DNA of 64,000 nt from Mariniphaga sp041687215 (GCF_041687215.1 NZ_JAWLCI010000020.1:1-64000), one strand, 5' to 3'; counted from the first letter of the stretch, positions 45,876-55,463 are shown. The notes: generated by a model not told the origin, from the sequence alone. A program made the numbers and translations.

Positions 45876-47987
45876 ATGACTGAAAAGAAAAATGAAAAAG
45901 TAGAGCAGGAGGCTCAGGAAGCGCCTGAGGTACCTGTTCAGGAAGAAAAAACTCCCGAAACAAAAGAAGCTCCAAAAGCGGAAAAACCAGCAGAGGAACC
46001 TGAAAAAGAAGCTGCTGAGGAAGCGGTTGAAGAAAAACCTGAAAAAGCAGAAGTTGAAGAACCTCTAAAAGCAGAGGAAGAACCTGCCGAAGCTGAAACA
46101 AAGAAAAACGAAGATGTTGCTGTTGAAGAAAAAGCAGAAGAAACACCTGCAGAACCAGTAGAAGCGAAAACAGAAAACGAAACCGAAGAAACTGGTGAAT
46201 TTGACTGGGAAAGCCTTGAAACAGGACAAGATGCCTATTCAGACAAACAGCGGTCCGACCTGGAGCAAATGTATGATAACACCCTGAATACTGTTACCGA
46301 AAAAGAAGTACTGGAAGGGACTGTTATAGCATACAACAAACGCGAAGTTGTAGTTGACATCGGTTACAAATCAGACGGAATTGTCAGCTTAAATGAATTC
46401 CGCTACAATCCCGACCTGAAAGTTGGCGACAAAGTGGACGTTTACATCGAAAGCCTGGAGGACAAAAAAGGCCAGATGATTCTTTCGCACAAAAAAGCGC
46501 GTGCAACCCGCTCCTGGGATCGTGTTAATGAGGCATTGGAAAAAGACGAAATCATAAAAGGATACATAAAATGCCGCACAAAAGGTGGTATGATTGTAGA
46601 TGTTTTCGGAATCGAAGCATTCCTGCCCGGCTCACAAATCGATGTGAAACCCATTCGTGATTACGATGTTTTTGTGGGCAAATCCATGGAATTCAAGGTG
46701 GTAAAAATCAACCAGGAATACCGCAACGTAGTTGTTTCGCATAAAGCTTTAATTGAAGCTGAACTGGAACAACAGAAAAAAGAAATTATTGCCAAACTGG
46801 AAAAAGGTCAGGTTCTGGAAGGAACAGTCAAAAACATTACATCTTACGGTGTATTTATGGACCTTGGCGGTGTGGACGGATTGATTCACATCACCGACCT
46901 TTCCTGGGGACGAATCAACCACCCCACCGAAATTGTGGAACTGGATCAGAAACTGAATGTGGTTATTCTCGATTTCGACGACGACAAAAAACGCATTGCA
47001 TTGGGTCTGAAACAGCTTACTCCGCATCCGTGGGATAAACTGGACGATAACCTGAAAGTGGGTGACTCCGTTAAAGGAAAAGTTGTGGTATTGGCCGACT
47101 ACGGTGCATTTGTAGAAATTGCCCCGGGAGTAGAAGGGTTAATCCACGTTTCGGAAATGTCGTGGAGCCAGCACTTGCGCAGCGCTCAGGATTTCCTGAA
47201 AGTGGGCGACGAAGTGGAGGCAGAAATTTTAACCCTCGACCGCGAAGACCGCAAAATGTCGCTGGGTATGAAACAACTTAAAGCTGACCCATGGGAAAAA
47301 ATTGAAGAAAATTACGGCGTTGGCACAAAACACAAAGCTGCTGTTCGCAACTTCACCAACTTTGGTGTATTTGTTGAAATAGCAGAAGGTGTTGATGGTT
47401 TAATTCATATTTCAGATTTAAGCTGGACGAAAAAAATTAAACATCCGTCGGAATTTACATCCATTGGCGAAGAAATTGAAGTGGTAGTTCTTGATATCGA
47501 TGCCGAAAACCGCCGCCTGAGCCTTGGCCACAAACAACTGGAAGAAAATCCGTGGGATGTTTTCGAAACCATTTTCACTACCGATTCTATTCACGAAGGA
47601 ACCGTGATTGACCTGATGGACAAAGGTGCAGTTGTTGCCCTGCCTTATGGTGTGGAAGGTTTTGCAACACCGCGTCATTTGGTAAAAGAAGACGGTACGC
47701 AGGCTAAACAAGACGAAAAACTGGATTTTAAAGTTATCGAATTCAACAAATCAGCCAAACGGATTATCGTTTCACACTCCCGGATTTTTGAAGATGAAAA
47801 ACGTTCTGAAGACACCGCAAAACGGAAATCGCAATCGCGTTCTGCCAAAAAAGCGGTAAAATCAGTGAACGAGAACATGGAAAAAACAACTTTGGGAGAC
47901 ATCTCCGATTTGGCAGCTCTGAAAACTCAGCTTGAGAATAAAGAGAATAAAGAGAAAAAGGAGAAAAAAGAAGATGGCGAAAAATAA
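45876..47987 (+). CDS. rpsA: 30S ribosomal protein S1 with acidic N-terminal extension
   Basis: 703 residues. About 105 Glu/Lys/Ala/Pro-rich residues come first (VEQEAQEAPEVPVQEEKTPE and so on), with no S1 similarity. Six S1 RNA-binding repeats follow, e.g. LEGTVKNITSYGVFMDLGGV DGLIHITDLSW and VKGKVVVLADYGAFVEIAPG VEGLIHVSEMSW. A lysine-rich tail ends the protein. S1 brings mRNA to the 30S subunit, important in a phylum with weak Shine-Dalgarno use. Starts at ATG 45876. Confidence 0.95.
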   Translation: MTEKKNEKVEQEAQEAPEVPVQEEKTPETKEAPKAEKPAEEPEKEAAEEAVEEKPEKAEVEEPLKAEEEPAEAETKKNEDVAVEEKAEETPAEPVEAKTENETEETGEFDWESLETGQDAYSDKQRSDLEQMYDNTLNTVTEKEVLEGTVIAYNKREVVVDIGYKSDGIVSLNEFRYNPDLKVGDKVDVYIESLEDKKGQMILSHKKARATRSWDRVNEALEKDEIIKGYIKCRTKGGMIVDVFGIEAFLPGSQIDVKPIRDYDVFVGKSMEFKVVKINQEYRNVVVSHKALIEAELEQQKKEIIAKLEKGQVLEGTVKNITSYGVFMDLGGVDGLIHITDLSWGRINHPTEIVELDQKLNVVILDFDDDKKRIALGLKQLTPHPWDKLDDNLKVGDSVKGKVVVLADYGAFVEIAPGVEGLIHVSEMSWSQHLRSAQDFLKVGDEVEAEILTLDREDRKMSLGMKQLKADPWEKIEENYGVGTKHKAAVRNFTNFGVFVEIAEGVDGLIHISDLSWTKKIKHPSEFTSIGEEIEVVVLDIDAENRRLSLGHKQLEENPWDVFETIFTTDSIHEGTVIDLMDKGAVVALPYGVEGFATPRHLVKEDGTQAKQDEKLDFKVIEFNKSAKRIIVSHSRIFEDEKRSEDTAKRKSQSRSAKKAVKSVNENMEKTTLGDISDLAALKTQLENKENKEKKEKKEDGEK

Positions 47988-47993
47988 TCCGGG

Positions 47994-48018
47994 TTCAGTT
48001 AAAAATATTTTAACTGAA
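47994..48018. other. AT-rich hairpin after rpsA
   Basis: TTCAGTTAAAA (47994-48004) pairs with TTTTAACTGAA (48008-48018). There is no U run after it, so it is a weak terminator at best. Confidence 0.4.
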
Positions 48019-48034
48019 ATTCGTAAATTGTAGC

Positions 48035-48388
48035 ATGTCAACAGAAATTTTGAATAAGGAGGGTTACACTCTCGTAAGGGTAAATGCCGAAAGGCTTGAT
48101 ACAAACACCGCACCCGGATTAAAATCGGAGCTGGTTGTTTTAAACAATAACGGAGTAAAAAACATTGTGCTCGATTTGAGTCAATGCAAATACTGCGATT
48201 CATCTGGATTGCGCTCTGTTTTGGTTGGAAACCGGTTGTGCGAAGATGCCATTGGCACATTTATTCTTTGCGGTCTGAATCCTGATGTGGAGCATTTGAT
48301 TCGAATATCGATGCTGCACACTGTACTCTTAATTACTAAAACAGCCAATGAGGCTGAAGATTTACTGAAGAAAAAGATGGAGATGTAA
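48035..48388 (+). CDS. STAS-domain protein (anti-sigma factor antagonist type)
   Basis: 117 residues, a single STAS domain. NIVLDLSQCKYCDSSGLRSV contains the Ser of the SpoIIAA-type phosphorylation motif. Members regulate partner-switching kinases; no kinase or phosphatase is encoded nearby. The RNase Z gene follows after 6 nt. Confidence 0.85.
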   Translation: MSTEILNKEGYTLVRVNAERLDTNTAPGLKSELVVLNNNGVKNIVLDLSQCKYCDSSGLRSVLVGNRLCEDAIGTFILCGLNPDVEHLIRISMLHTVLLITKTANEAEDLLKKKMEM

Positions 48389-48394
48389 GCAGGA

Positions 48395-49306
48395 ATGGCT
48401 TTTGAGTTAACCATACTGGGAAGCAGTTCTGCTACACCAACATCTGAAAGATACCCAACCGCCCAGGTATTAAATATGCTTGGGCGGTTTTTTTTGATCG
48501 ATTGCGGCGAAGGAACTCAAATGCAAATCCGCCGGCAGAAAATAGGTTTTGGGAAAATAAAACACATTTTTATTTCGCACCTGCATGGCGATCATTACTA
48601 CGGACTTATCGGACTCATCTCCACATTCAATTTGCTTGGTTTAAAAAACGACCTCCACATTTATTCCCCTTCCCAGTTAAAAGAAATTATTCAGCCTCAG
48701 CTAGACTTTTTAAAAGGCGATTTGCAGTTCAATGTTATTTTTCATCCGCTGAATTTTAAAAAACCACAGCTTATTTTTGAAGATAAAAAAGTGGAAGTGG
48801 TTTCTTTTCCGTTAAAACACAGCATCAATTGCTGCGGATTTTTATTCAGGGAAAAGGAAAAAGAAGCCAACATAAAAAAGGAATGTATTCAGCAGTATAA
48901 TATTCCCATCGCCCAAATTGTAAAAATTAAACAGGGAGCTGATTTTATTACTGAAGAAGGGGAAACCATTCCCAATGAAGTACTGACTACTCCCCCGCCA
49001 CCGCCGCTTTCGTATGCCTTTTGTTCCGATACCGCCTTTTATCCGCCGGTTGCAGATGTGATTCAAGGGGTAAATTTACTTTATCACGAAGCCACATTTA
49101 CCGAAGAATTGCGCGACTGGGCAGATAAAACGTACCACTCAACCGCGCTCGACGCAGCAAAAATTGCCCAAATGGCCCATGCAGGAAAACTGATTCTCGG
49201 ACATTTTTCGTCGCGGTATGAAAGCGCAGAGCCTTTTTTAATGGAAGCCAAAACAGTTTTTCCAAATACAGAAGATGTGGTGGACGGGAAAACTTATGTC
49301 ATATAA
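48395..49306 (+). CDS. rnz: Ribonuclease Z
   Basis: Endonuclease that matures tRNA 3' ends. Metallo-beta-lactamase fold with IDCGEGTQMQIRRQKIGFGK, the zinc motif HLHGDHYYGLIGLIS, and the C-terminal blocks YAFCSDTAFYPPV, LYHEATF and LGHFSSRY. 303 residues, the short single-domain form. Confidence 0.95.
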   Translation: MAFELTILGSSSATPTSERYPTAQVLNMLGRFFLIDCGEGTQMQIRRQKIGFGKIKHIFISHLHGDHYYGLIGLISTFNLLGLKNDLHIYSPSQLKEIIQPQLDFLKGDLQFNVIFHPLNFKKPQLIFEDKKVEVVSFPLKHSINCCGFLFREKEKEANIKKECIQQYNIPIAQIVKIKQGADFITEEGETIPNEVLTTPPPPPLSYAFCSDTAFYPPVADVIQGVNLLYHEATFTEELRDWADKTYHSTALDAAKIAQMAHAGKLILGHFSSRYESAEPFLMEAKTVFPNTEDVVDGKTYVI

Positions 49307-49446
49307 ACTTTACTGATTTTTTAGTTATTGGTAGATAGCAAGTTGTAGTTGCGGATTGCGTGCGATTTCCTGTCCGCGAGGACGGAACTACGAAGCGAAA
49401 ATCTGCACCCCTTACACCACCGAACCCGCTATAAAATTTACACTTA

Positions 49447-50334
49447 TTATACGCTTTGATTGAAATTACATCCATTTTCAAAACAATTGCCAAATACATC
49501 TTTTAGTTTTCTAAAGGCATCATTTCTCACCTCAGTAAAAATTATATTAAGTTGGTCTATTGCTAAATCTATTAACAAAGTCCTATATTTTGAACCTATT
49601 TTTTTATACTTATAAATAATAATCACCAGTGAGAAAATATATATTGGTATTTTCCAACCAAGATTGTTTGGATTTAATATTATTATTAAATATCCAATCC
49701 ATAAGGAAATTAAAATTAAGAAAATGAATACAAAATTGAAAGTGTAGTATTTAGACCACTCTTTAAAAACGTGTCTTCTTTTATCTTTTTGATTAAATGC
49801 TCCAATCTCATCTTTGTTTGTAAAAAAATAAAAAAAGTCATTTCTAAATTTTCTTTGATATACAGCATCATTTAATTTATTTCGAATTATACAACTTGTA
49901 TGGTTGGTACAATTTAGATATTCAATTGTTTTTTGATAAAGTGTCAAATTAAGTTTTTTGATTACTTTAAAAGTAATCTTATCGAGTTTATAATGGACCT
50001 TACTTAAGTCAATGAGGAAATAGAAAAATACAAGAGTAAAAACAATAATAATAAATATCGACAACAGAAATATTTTAATAATCCATTGCGGGAAATCACC
50101 ACTTTCAATAATTTCATCTACAATAATGTCTTTTGTTCTATTAATAATATTAACGACAATTGGTGTTTTTAAATAAAAATAAATTGTTATACCAACGATT
50201 ATAATAAAAATGAATAATGAAATTATTCCAAATAATTTCATTTGGGATTTCATATTTTTATCTAGCTCTATATAACTACCATCATCTTTAGAAGGCATTA
50301 AAGATGAAAAAATATATTTAATTGCATCTTTCAT
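49447..50334 (-). CDS. Four-TM membrane protein of unknown function
   Basis: 295 residues. Four helices: two near the N-terminus (LFGIISLFIFIIIVGITIYF and IFLLSIFIIIVFTLVFFYFL) and two after a 90-residue soluble stretch (NFVFIFLILISLWIGYLIII, IPIYIFSLVIIIYKYK). The tail contains LLIDLAIDQLNIIFTEVRND. No family was recognised. It is the last gene of a tight three-gene operon (1-nt gap from the methyltransferase gene) in an AT-rich stretch. Confidence 0.65.
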   Translation of the reverse strand: MKDAIKYIFSSLMPSKDDGSYIELDKNMKSQMKLFGIISLFIFIIIVGITIYFYLKTPIVVNIINRTKDIIVDEIIESGDFPQWIIKIFLLSIFIIIVFTLVFFYFLIDLSKVHYKLDKITFKVIKKLNLTLYQKTIEYLNCTNHTSCIIRNKLNDAVYQRKFRNDFFYFFTNKDEIGAFNQKDKRRHVFKEWSKYYTFNFVFIFLILISLWIGYLIIILNPNNLGWKIPIYIFSLVIIIYKYKKIGSKYRTLLIDLAIDQLNIIFTEVRNDAFRKLKDVFGNCFENGCNFNQSV

Positions 50335-50335
50335 A

Positions 50336-50977
50336 TTATTTTGGTTTTGCGAAAATTATATTCCTAGCTTTTGATATTATTTTATAAGTGTAACTAAATC
50401 CATTTTCTTCAAGTAAGTTAATTATTTTTTGTTGTTTTAAATTTTCATAAAATGAAAATTTAAAATCATCATGTGGTTTAATAAAACCATCACCAAGTTT
50501 TAAAAGCAATGATGTTTTTGAACTAGTATATTTTGAGTCATTTTTAGGTGAAACGATACATAAAATACCCTCCTTTTTTATATTTTTTCGAATTAATTGT
50601 AAAATCTCACTTCTGATTTCATCATGCGGAATTGTATGAAACACAAAACTTACAAAGTAACAGTCAATATTTAAGTCAGTTAAATTTGAAAAATTGTCAT
50701 AACTGACGATACTGAGATTTTGAAAATCAGTATTCTTTTTAAGCTTTTCAACATTTCGTCCACATTCAATAAGTGTTAAATTGAAATGTTTTTTCAAAAT
50801 AATGCTATTCCTTCCATTTCCACATCCAAAATCCACACAAGATTTTATCTTTTGTAATTTGAGATATTCAATTATTTCATCTAATTCCTTAATGGACATC
50901 TTACAACTTGGTGTTGATTTGTTTGGATCCCATGAAATGTTCTTTTCTTTAATTTTAATCGAATAATCGTTTTTCAT
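50336..50977 (-). CDS. Class I SAM-dependent methyltransferase
   Basis: 213 residues. SCVDFGCGNGRNSIILKKHF is motif I (SAM binding), with the acidic LIECGRNVE at motif II; DCYFVSFVFHTIPHDEIRSE and GILCIVSPKNDSKY fit motifs IV-VI. It resembles small-molecule or tellurite-resistance-type methyltransferases, but the substrate is unknown. Its start overlaps the end of the preceding gene by 23 nt. Confidence 0.8.
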   Translation of the reverse strand: MKNDYSIKIKEKNISWDPNKSTPSCKMSIKELDEIIEYLKLQKIKSCVDFGCGNGRNSIILKKHFNLTLIECGRNVEKLKKNTDFQNLSIVSYDNFSNLTDLNIDCYFVSFVFHTIPHDEIRSEILQLIRKNIKKEGILCIVSPKNDSKYTSSKTSLLLKLGDGFIKPHDDFKFSFYENLKQQKIINLLEENGFSYTYKIISKARNIIFAKPK

Positions 50978-51398
50978 TAGATTTCAATTTAAAATATTGA
51001 TAAGCAAATTGAAAATTTCTACATGTAGAAAACTCTGGAGGAAAGTTTAAATCTAATTTTTTAATATTTAATTGTTTTGCGTTGCTTACTTCGATTTTCA
51101 AATATTCATTTTCAAAAATGAAAGATTTGTCTTTGCTCGGTTGTATTGGTACATGAAGATTCTTTTCATATGAATTTGTAACACCACATATATAAATATA
51201 TGGAGTTCTGTGTTCATTTAAATAGACTGTATATTTGTTATTAAGCTTTATTTCTGATTTTACATATTTGAATTTTTCTGTTAAACTGCCCAATAAACAT
51301 TTTTGACAATGATATTTTTGATTAAAACCATTCACATATTTAATCCAAAAAGAATTAAAAATTAAATCATAAAATGTTATTTCTATTATCGGAGCCAT
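50955..51398 (-). CDS. Unknown protein, first gene of an AT-rich operon
   Basis: 147 residues, predicted soluble and beta-rich, with a possible Cys pair (YHCQKCLLG). No family recognised. Overlap with the methyltransferase gene and shared low GC content indicate that these genes were acquired together. From 51399 to 51719 no gene is recognised. Confidence 0.55.
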   Translation of the reverse strand: MAPIIEITFYDLIFNSFWIKYVNGFNQKYHCQKCLLGSLTEKFKYVKSEIKLNNKYTVYLNEHRTPYIYICGVTNSYEKNLHVPIQPSKDKSFIFENEYLKIEVSNAKQLNIKKLDLNFPPEFSTCRNFQFAYQYFKLKSNEKRLFD

Positions 51399-51719
51399 AT
51401 TTCATTTTTGCGCATAACTTTGTTGCCTCTAACCCTAAACTATACAATATTTCTTTCCAGCGGAATTATTGTTTGCCTCAGGTATTTTATATTTATAATT
51501 CATCAAATGTTTTTTTCAATGTTGGCATGGAGAAATGCCTTGTTAAACGGCAGTTTAACGATAAATCTCCGGTAATAAAAGTTCTTCTTTTCCGCCTTAT
51601 GTTGCCTTGTATAATCAATGCTTTGGTTTTTAGCGGCTTAAAACTAAGCATAAATTTATATTTTTCAAATAAAAAAGAGGTCGTTATTATGTAATAAAAG
51701 CTTCACCGGGTAAAAAAGA

Positions 51720-51915
51720 AAGCGTCGGGGACATCTCCCAACATTCCCCGACAAGAAAGGAAGCCTTGGAGACATCCCCCAGCGTTCTCCCCGCGGAAAA
51801 GGAGCCGTTGGAGACATCCCCCAGTGTTCCCCCGGCGGGAAAGGAAGCTTGGGAGACATCCCCCAGTGTTCCCCCGGCGCGAAAGGAGGCGTGGGAGACT
51901 TCACCAAACCTTCCC
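51720..51915. repeat. 42-bp tandem repeat, four to five copies
   Basis: Units begin at about 51727, 51768, 51810, 51852 and 51894 with GGAGACATCCCCCAGYGTTC followed by CCCSGCG and AAAGGA. Spacing is 42 bp (41 for the first). Both strands stay open through it (Pro/Ser/Trp-rich 14-residue repeats), but this follows from the unit length being a multiple of three. No start signal or domain supports a gene. Confidence 0.8.
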
Positions 51916-51941
51916 AGGAGAAAAAGAAAGCATAAATCATG

Positions 51942-53360
51942 TTATTCAAAAAAATTCTTATTAAAATTCACCAGGAACAATTTTTCAACCGGACGGGTAA
52001 ATGCGGTGTACAGCCAACGGTAATATTCAATATCGAGCATATCTTCAACCAGGTAGCCATGGTCAATAAAAACAGCTTTCCACTGGCCGCCCTGCGCTTT
52101 GTGGCAGGTTAAAGCATAAGCATATTTTACCTGAAGCGCATTATAGTGCGGGTTTTCCTTTATTTTTTTCCAGCGCTCCCGTTTGTTTTTTATCTCCAGA
52201 TAATCTTCTGAAACCGAATCGAAAAGTTGCCGGTTTTGTTCATAAGAAAAAGAGGCCGATTCGATGGAAAGTGTATCCAGAAATATTTTGCAGTCAAGTT
52301 CCACATCTTCATAATCAACAAAACGCAAGCAAACATCGGCAAACCTGAACCCGTAAAGTTCTTCGTACCCATAAATCGAAACTACTTCGGCAATATCGCC
52401 GTTGGCAATAAATTCGAGCTTGGATTCTTCATCCATCCAGAAGTAATTATTTTTTACCACCATCAGCAAATCGCCGCGTTCGATCTCATTTTCACGGTAA
52501 AGAATTGATCCGCGAATTCCTTTATTATAGAGATTTGCCCGTTTGTTCGACCGTGTTACAATGGTTGTTTCAAACAAACCATATTTATCGTAACACGATG
52601 ATATTTGTTCAATCAATTCTTCACCTGAAACACGCACAACATCGTTGAAATCGTTTAACCCAAGTTTAAAAAATCCGGTTGCATTTTGTTCTTCAACCAA
52701 CTGCCTGATTTGTGTGGCACAAGATAAAATTCCGGAATCTGCTGCTTGTCTTACAACTTCGGTGAGTATAAATTCATCAACCTCAAAACCTTCATTTGTA
52801 AGGTTAAAAGCCTCAAGTGCCGGGCTAATGGCCAGTCCAACCGGTGGAAGCTGTGCCGTGTCACCAACCAAAATCAACCGGCAGTTTGTGCCCGAATAAA
52901 CGTACTCTAATAAATCGTTGAGCAAACGACCGCTGCCGAAAACCGAGTTTTCATTGTTTTCGTTGGAAATCATGGAAGCTTCATCTACCACAAACCAGGT
53001 GTTTTTATGCAGGTTCTTGTCGAGCACAAAACGGCCCATCCCATCGGCTGAAGTTTGTTGCCGGTAAATTTTCTTATGGATGGTAAACGCCGGCATTGAA
53101 GTATAACCAGCCATAACTTTTGCTGCCCTGCCGGTTGGCGCCATCAAAACAATTTTAATTTTTAATAATTTGAATGTTTGGGTTAATGCATTTATCATGG
53201 TAGTCTTTCCGGTACCGGCAAATCCTTTAATCAAAAGTATTTTGTCCTGAATATCAGAAACAATAAATGTTGCCAGACCGGAAATTAATTCGGACTGCCC
53301 AACTGTTGGACTGAATGATAAATTTTGTTCAAGTAAAGCTTTTACATGATTTTTAATCAT
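51942..53360 (-). CDS. RecD-like ATP-dependent DNA helicase
   Basis: About 472 residues from ATG 53360. Walker A LLIKGFAGTGKTTMINALTQ and Walker B WFVVDEASMISN are clear. The C-terminal UvrD/RecD motif is YAYALTCHKAQGGQWKAVFI. It resembles the single-subunit superfamily 1 helicases of Bacteroidota, not RecD of RecBCD, and probably acts in DNA repair or replication-fork handling. Confidence 0.88.
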   Translation of the reverse strand: MIKNHVKALLEQNLSFSPTVGQSELISGLATFIVSDIQDKILLIKGFAGTGKTTMINALTQTFKLLKIKIVLMAPTGRAAKVMAGYTSMPAFTIHKKIYRQQTSADGMGRFVLDKNLHKNTWFVVDEASMISNENNENSVFGSGRLLNDLLEYVYSGTNCRLILVGDTAQLPPVGLAISPALEAFNLTNEGFEVDEFILTEVVRQAADSGILSCATQIRQLVEEQNATGFFKLGLNDFNDVVRVSGEELIEQISSCYDKYGLFETTIVTRSNKRANLYNKGIRGSILYRENEIERGDLLMVVKNNYFWMDEESKLEFIANGDIAEVVSIYGYEELYGFRFADVCLRFVDYEDVELDCKIFLDTLSIESASFSYEQNRQLFDSVSEDYLEIKNKRERWKKIKENPHYNALQVKYAYALTCHKAQGGQWKAVFIDHGYLVEDMLDIEYYRWLYTAFTRPVEKLFLVNFNKNFFE

Positions 53361-53452
53361 ACCTGCTAAAATAACAAAGTTCAAAGGAAGGTAATTTGTT
53401 TTTTTTTATAATTTTGCAAGCATTCGACAATAATCGTATTAAAACTATAAAG

Positions 53453-54085
53453 ATGAGAACCATTATTCAGATTTTACTTGCAATTGTTGCCTTGGGCTTA
53501 GTTTATTTCATTTACAAAGGGATTCAGGATCCTATTGAATTTGAAAAAGCAAAAGATGAAAGGTACGAAAAAACCATTGAAAGGTTGAAAGACATTAGAA
53601 AAGCCCAGTTGGCATTTAGAGAAGTTAACGGACGGTTTACCGGAAGCTGGGATACCCTGATTCATTTCGTAAAATATGATTCGTTAAGAAATGTAAGAAA
53701 AATTGGTGAACTGACCGACAGTATGATTGAAGCCGGATTAACTGAAAGAAGAGCAATGAGAGAGGGCCTGATTATTCGGGATACCATTAAAGAAAGTGTG
53801 CTTGAAACACTTTTTGGAAAATCATTCGATCCTGAAAGCCTGAAGTATGTTCCGGTTCCTGACACCACTGCAGAGTTCACCCTGGGTGCCAATGTTATTG
53901 TTACCGGTTCTGGAATTAAAGTTCCGGTATTTGAAGCCAAAGCTCACAACAATATTGTTTTAAGAGGTTTGGACAGGCAGTATGTAATTAACATGAACGA
54001 ACAGCGCAGGCTGAACGAAAGATACCCGGGATTAAAAGTTGGATCGCTTACTGAAGCTGTTAATAATTCAGGTAACTGGGAATAA
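53453..54085 (+). CDS. Conserved membrane-anchored protein, function unknown
   Basis: About 210 residues from ATG 53453. One N-terminal TM segment (IIQILLAIVALGLVYFIYKG) is followed by a periplasmic helical region (RLKDIRKAQLAFREVNGRFT) that resembles the start of type II pseudopilin-like proteins. TLGANVIVTGSGIKVPVFEA closes it. A TAATTTTG element at 53409-53416 may be its -7 box. The DUF3822 gene starts 5 nt after its stop. Confidence 0.6.
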   Translation: MRTIIQILLAIVALGLVYFIYKGIQDPIEFEKAKDERYEKTIERLKDIRKAQLAFREVNGRFTGSWDTLIHFVKYDSLRNVRKIGELTDSMIEAGLTERRAMREGLIIRDTIKESVLETLFGKSFDPESLKYVPVPDTTAEFTLGANVIVTGSGIKVPVFEAKAHNNIVLRGLDRQYVINMNEQRRLNERYPGLKVGSLTEAVNNSGNWE

Positions 54086-54090
54086 TTAAA

Positions 54091-54915
54091 ATGATTGCCC
54101 TGACAACCGATCCAGGATTTGATTTTAACCGGACTGAAAAATATAAATTATCCATCCAGGTCAGCCTGGATGGATTTTCTTTTTCAGTGGTTGACCCTTT
54201 CGAAAACAGGTTGCTTGCCACCGGACTATTTCCAATAACAATTAGTTCTGAAAAATTTTTGGGACGACGTTTTGCCGAGTGGTTAAACGATGTGGAAGTG
54301 CTGCAAAAAAAATACGCAGAAATCAAGCTTTTCTACTTTTCAGAAAAATTTACCCTGGTTCCATCTTCATTTTACGAATTTACCAATCAAAATAAAGTTA
54401 TTGAAACTGCTTTTGGTAAACTGAATAACAATTCGGTTCGTGACAATTATTTGCCGGAAGACGAGGCAAATCTGATTTTTTCAGTACCTAATTCATTAAA
54501 GGAAACCTTTGAAAAAGCTTTTCCGGGTTGTATCATTTTACATCCGATTTCAATTTTAAGTCAAAAAATCCATCAGAATTTTATAACCGATAAAAACGAA
54601 AGAATTCTTGCGCTTTCTTTTCAGAACAATTTTTTCAGCCTTCTTTTATTCGTAAACAAAAAGCTGCAAATAATTAATAACTACTATTTTAAACATCCAA
54701 ACGACGTAGTTTTTTACGTTCTTTCTGTTTTAAAAAGCAGAAACATAAGCCCTGCAAAAACTGCACTTTTACTTTCCGGGAAAATTAATTCTTCAAGCGA
54801 AATAACTGCTTCACTTCCCAATTATTTTTCTCAAACTGAATTTTTAAAAGCTTCAGCGCATTACAACGAAAATATTTTCGGAGAGCAAGTGCAACAATTT
54901 ACTCCTGTGCTTTAA
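54091..54915 (+). CDS. DUF3822-family protein
   Basis: 274 residues. YKLSIQVSLDGFSFSVVDPF and LALSFQNNFFSLLLFVNKKL QII are typical of DUF3822, an actin/ATPase-fold-like family of Bacteroidota encoded next to rsmD. Function unknown. rsmD begins 2 nt after its stop. Confidence 0.82.
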   Translation: MIALTTDPGFDFNRTEKYKLSIQVSLDGFSFSVVDPFENRLLATGLFPITISSEKFLGRRFAEWLNDVEVLQKKYAEIKLFYFSEKFTLVPSSFYEFTNQNKVIETAFGKLNNNSVRDNYLPEDEANLIFSVPNSLKETFEKAFPGCIILHPISILSQKIHQNFITDKNERILALSFQNNFFSLLLFVNKKLQIINNYYFKHPNDVVFYVLSVLKSRNISPAKTALLLSGKINSSSEITASLPNYFSQTEFLKASAHYNENIFGEQVQQFTPVL

Positions 54916-54917
54916 TT

Positions 54918-55463
54918 ATGCGAATAGTTGGCGGCAAATACAAAGGCCGGATTTTCAATCCTGGTAAAAAATTTACGGCACGGCCAACCACCGATTTGGC
55001 CAAAGAAGCTTTGTTCAATATTCTGGCAAACCGTTACGATTTGTCGGAAATGAGCATTCTCGATTTGTTTTCGGGAACCGGCAGTATTGGTTACGAATTT
55101 ATTAGCAGAGAAGCAGGCGAAGTCACTTTTGTTGAATCAAATTTCAACCACGTTCGCTTCATAAAAGATGTGATTGAGAAACTGGAAATAAAAAATGCCC
55201 GGGTTGTTCGCGATGATGTTTTTCGCTTTTTAAAATTTACTCCAAACAAATACGATTTAATTTTTGCCGATCCTCCTTTTGATGCTCCGTTTATAAATGA
55301 CATTCCCAAAGTAATATTTGATTCAGGAATATTAAAACAAGGAGGAACTCTGATTTTGGAACATCCAAAAAGTTTCGATTTTTCCCGTTCAGCAAATTTT
55401 AAAGAGCTCAGAAAGTACGGTAAAGTAAATTTTAGCTTTTTCATTATTTCGCAAAACCATTAA
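54918..55463 (+). CDS. rsmD: 16S rRNA (guanine966-N2)-methyltransferase
   Basis: 181 residues. MRIVGGKYKGRIFNPGKKFT ARPTTDLAKEALFNIL is the family start, SILDLFSGTGSIGYEFISR the SAM site and DLIFADPPFDAP the catalytic (D/N)PP(F/Y) motif. Modifies helix 31 of 16S rRNA. Confidence 0.94.
   Translation: MRIVGGKYKGRIFNPGKKFTARPTTDLAKEALFNILANRYDLSEMSILDLFSGTGSIGYEFISREAGEVTFVESNFNHVRFIKDVIEKLEIKNARVVRDDVFRFLKFTPNKYDLIFADPPFDAPFINDIPKVIFDSGILKQGGTLILEHPKSFDFSRSANFKELRKYGKVNFSFFIISQNH

Noticed and set aside
45865..46146. Minus-strand 93-codon leucine/proline-rich ORF
   Set aside because: It is the mirror of the Glu/Lys-rich N-terminus of rpsA; the composition follows from the GAA/AAA codons on the plus strand.
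49307..49446. Possible tRNA or small RNA after rnz
   Set aside because: A CCTGTCCGCGAGGACGG hairpin-like stretch is present but no cloverleaf or T-loop was found; probably a repeat fragment.
51399..51719. Possible plus-strand gene 51374-51694 or an attC-like site
   Set aside because: The frame has scattered hydrophobic residues without a domain, and GTT-type core sites do not fit the integron consensus.
51665..52023. Proline-rich ORFs on both strands of the 42-bp repeat
   Set aside because: Open frames result from repeat length divisible by three; no signal for translation.
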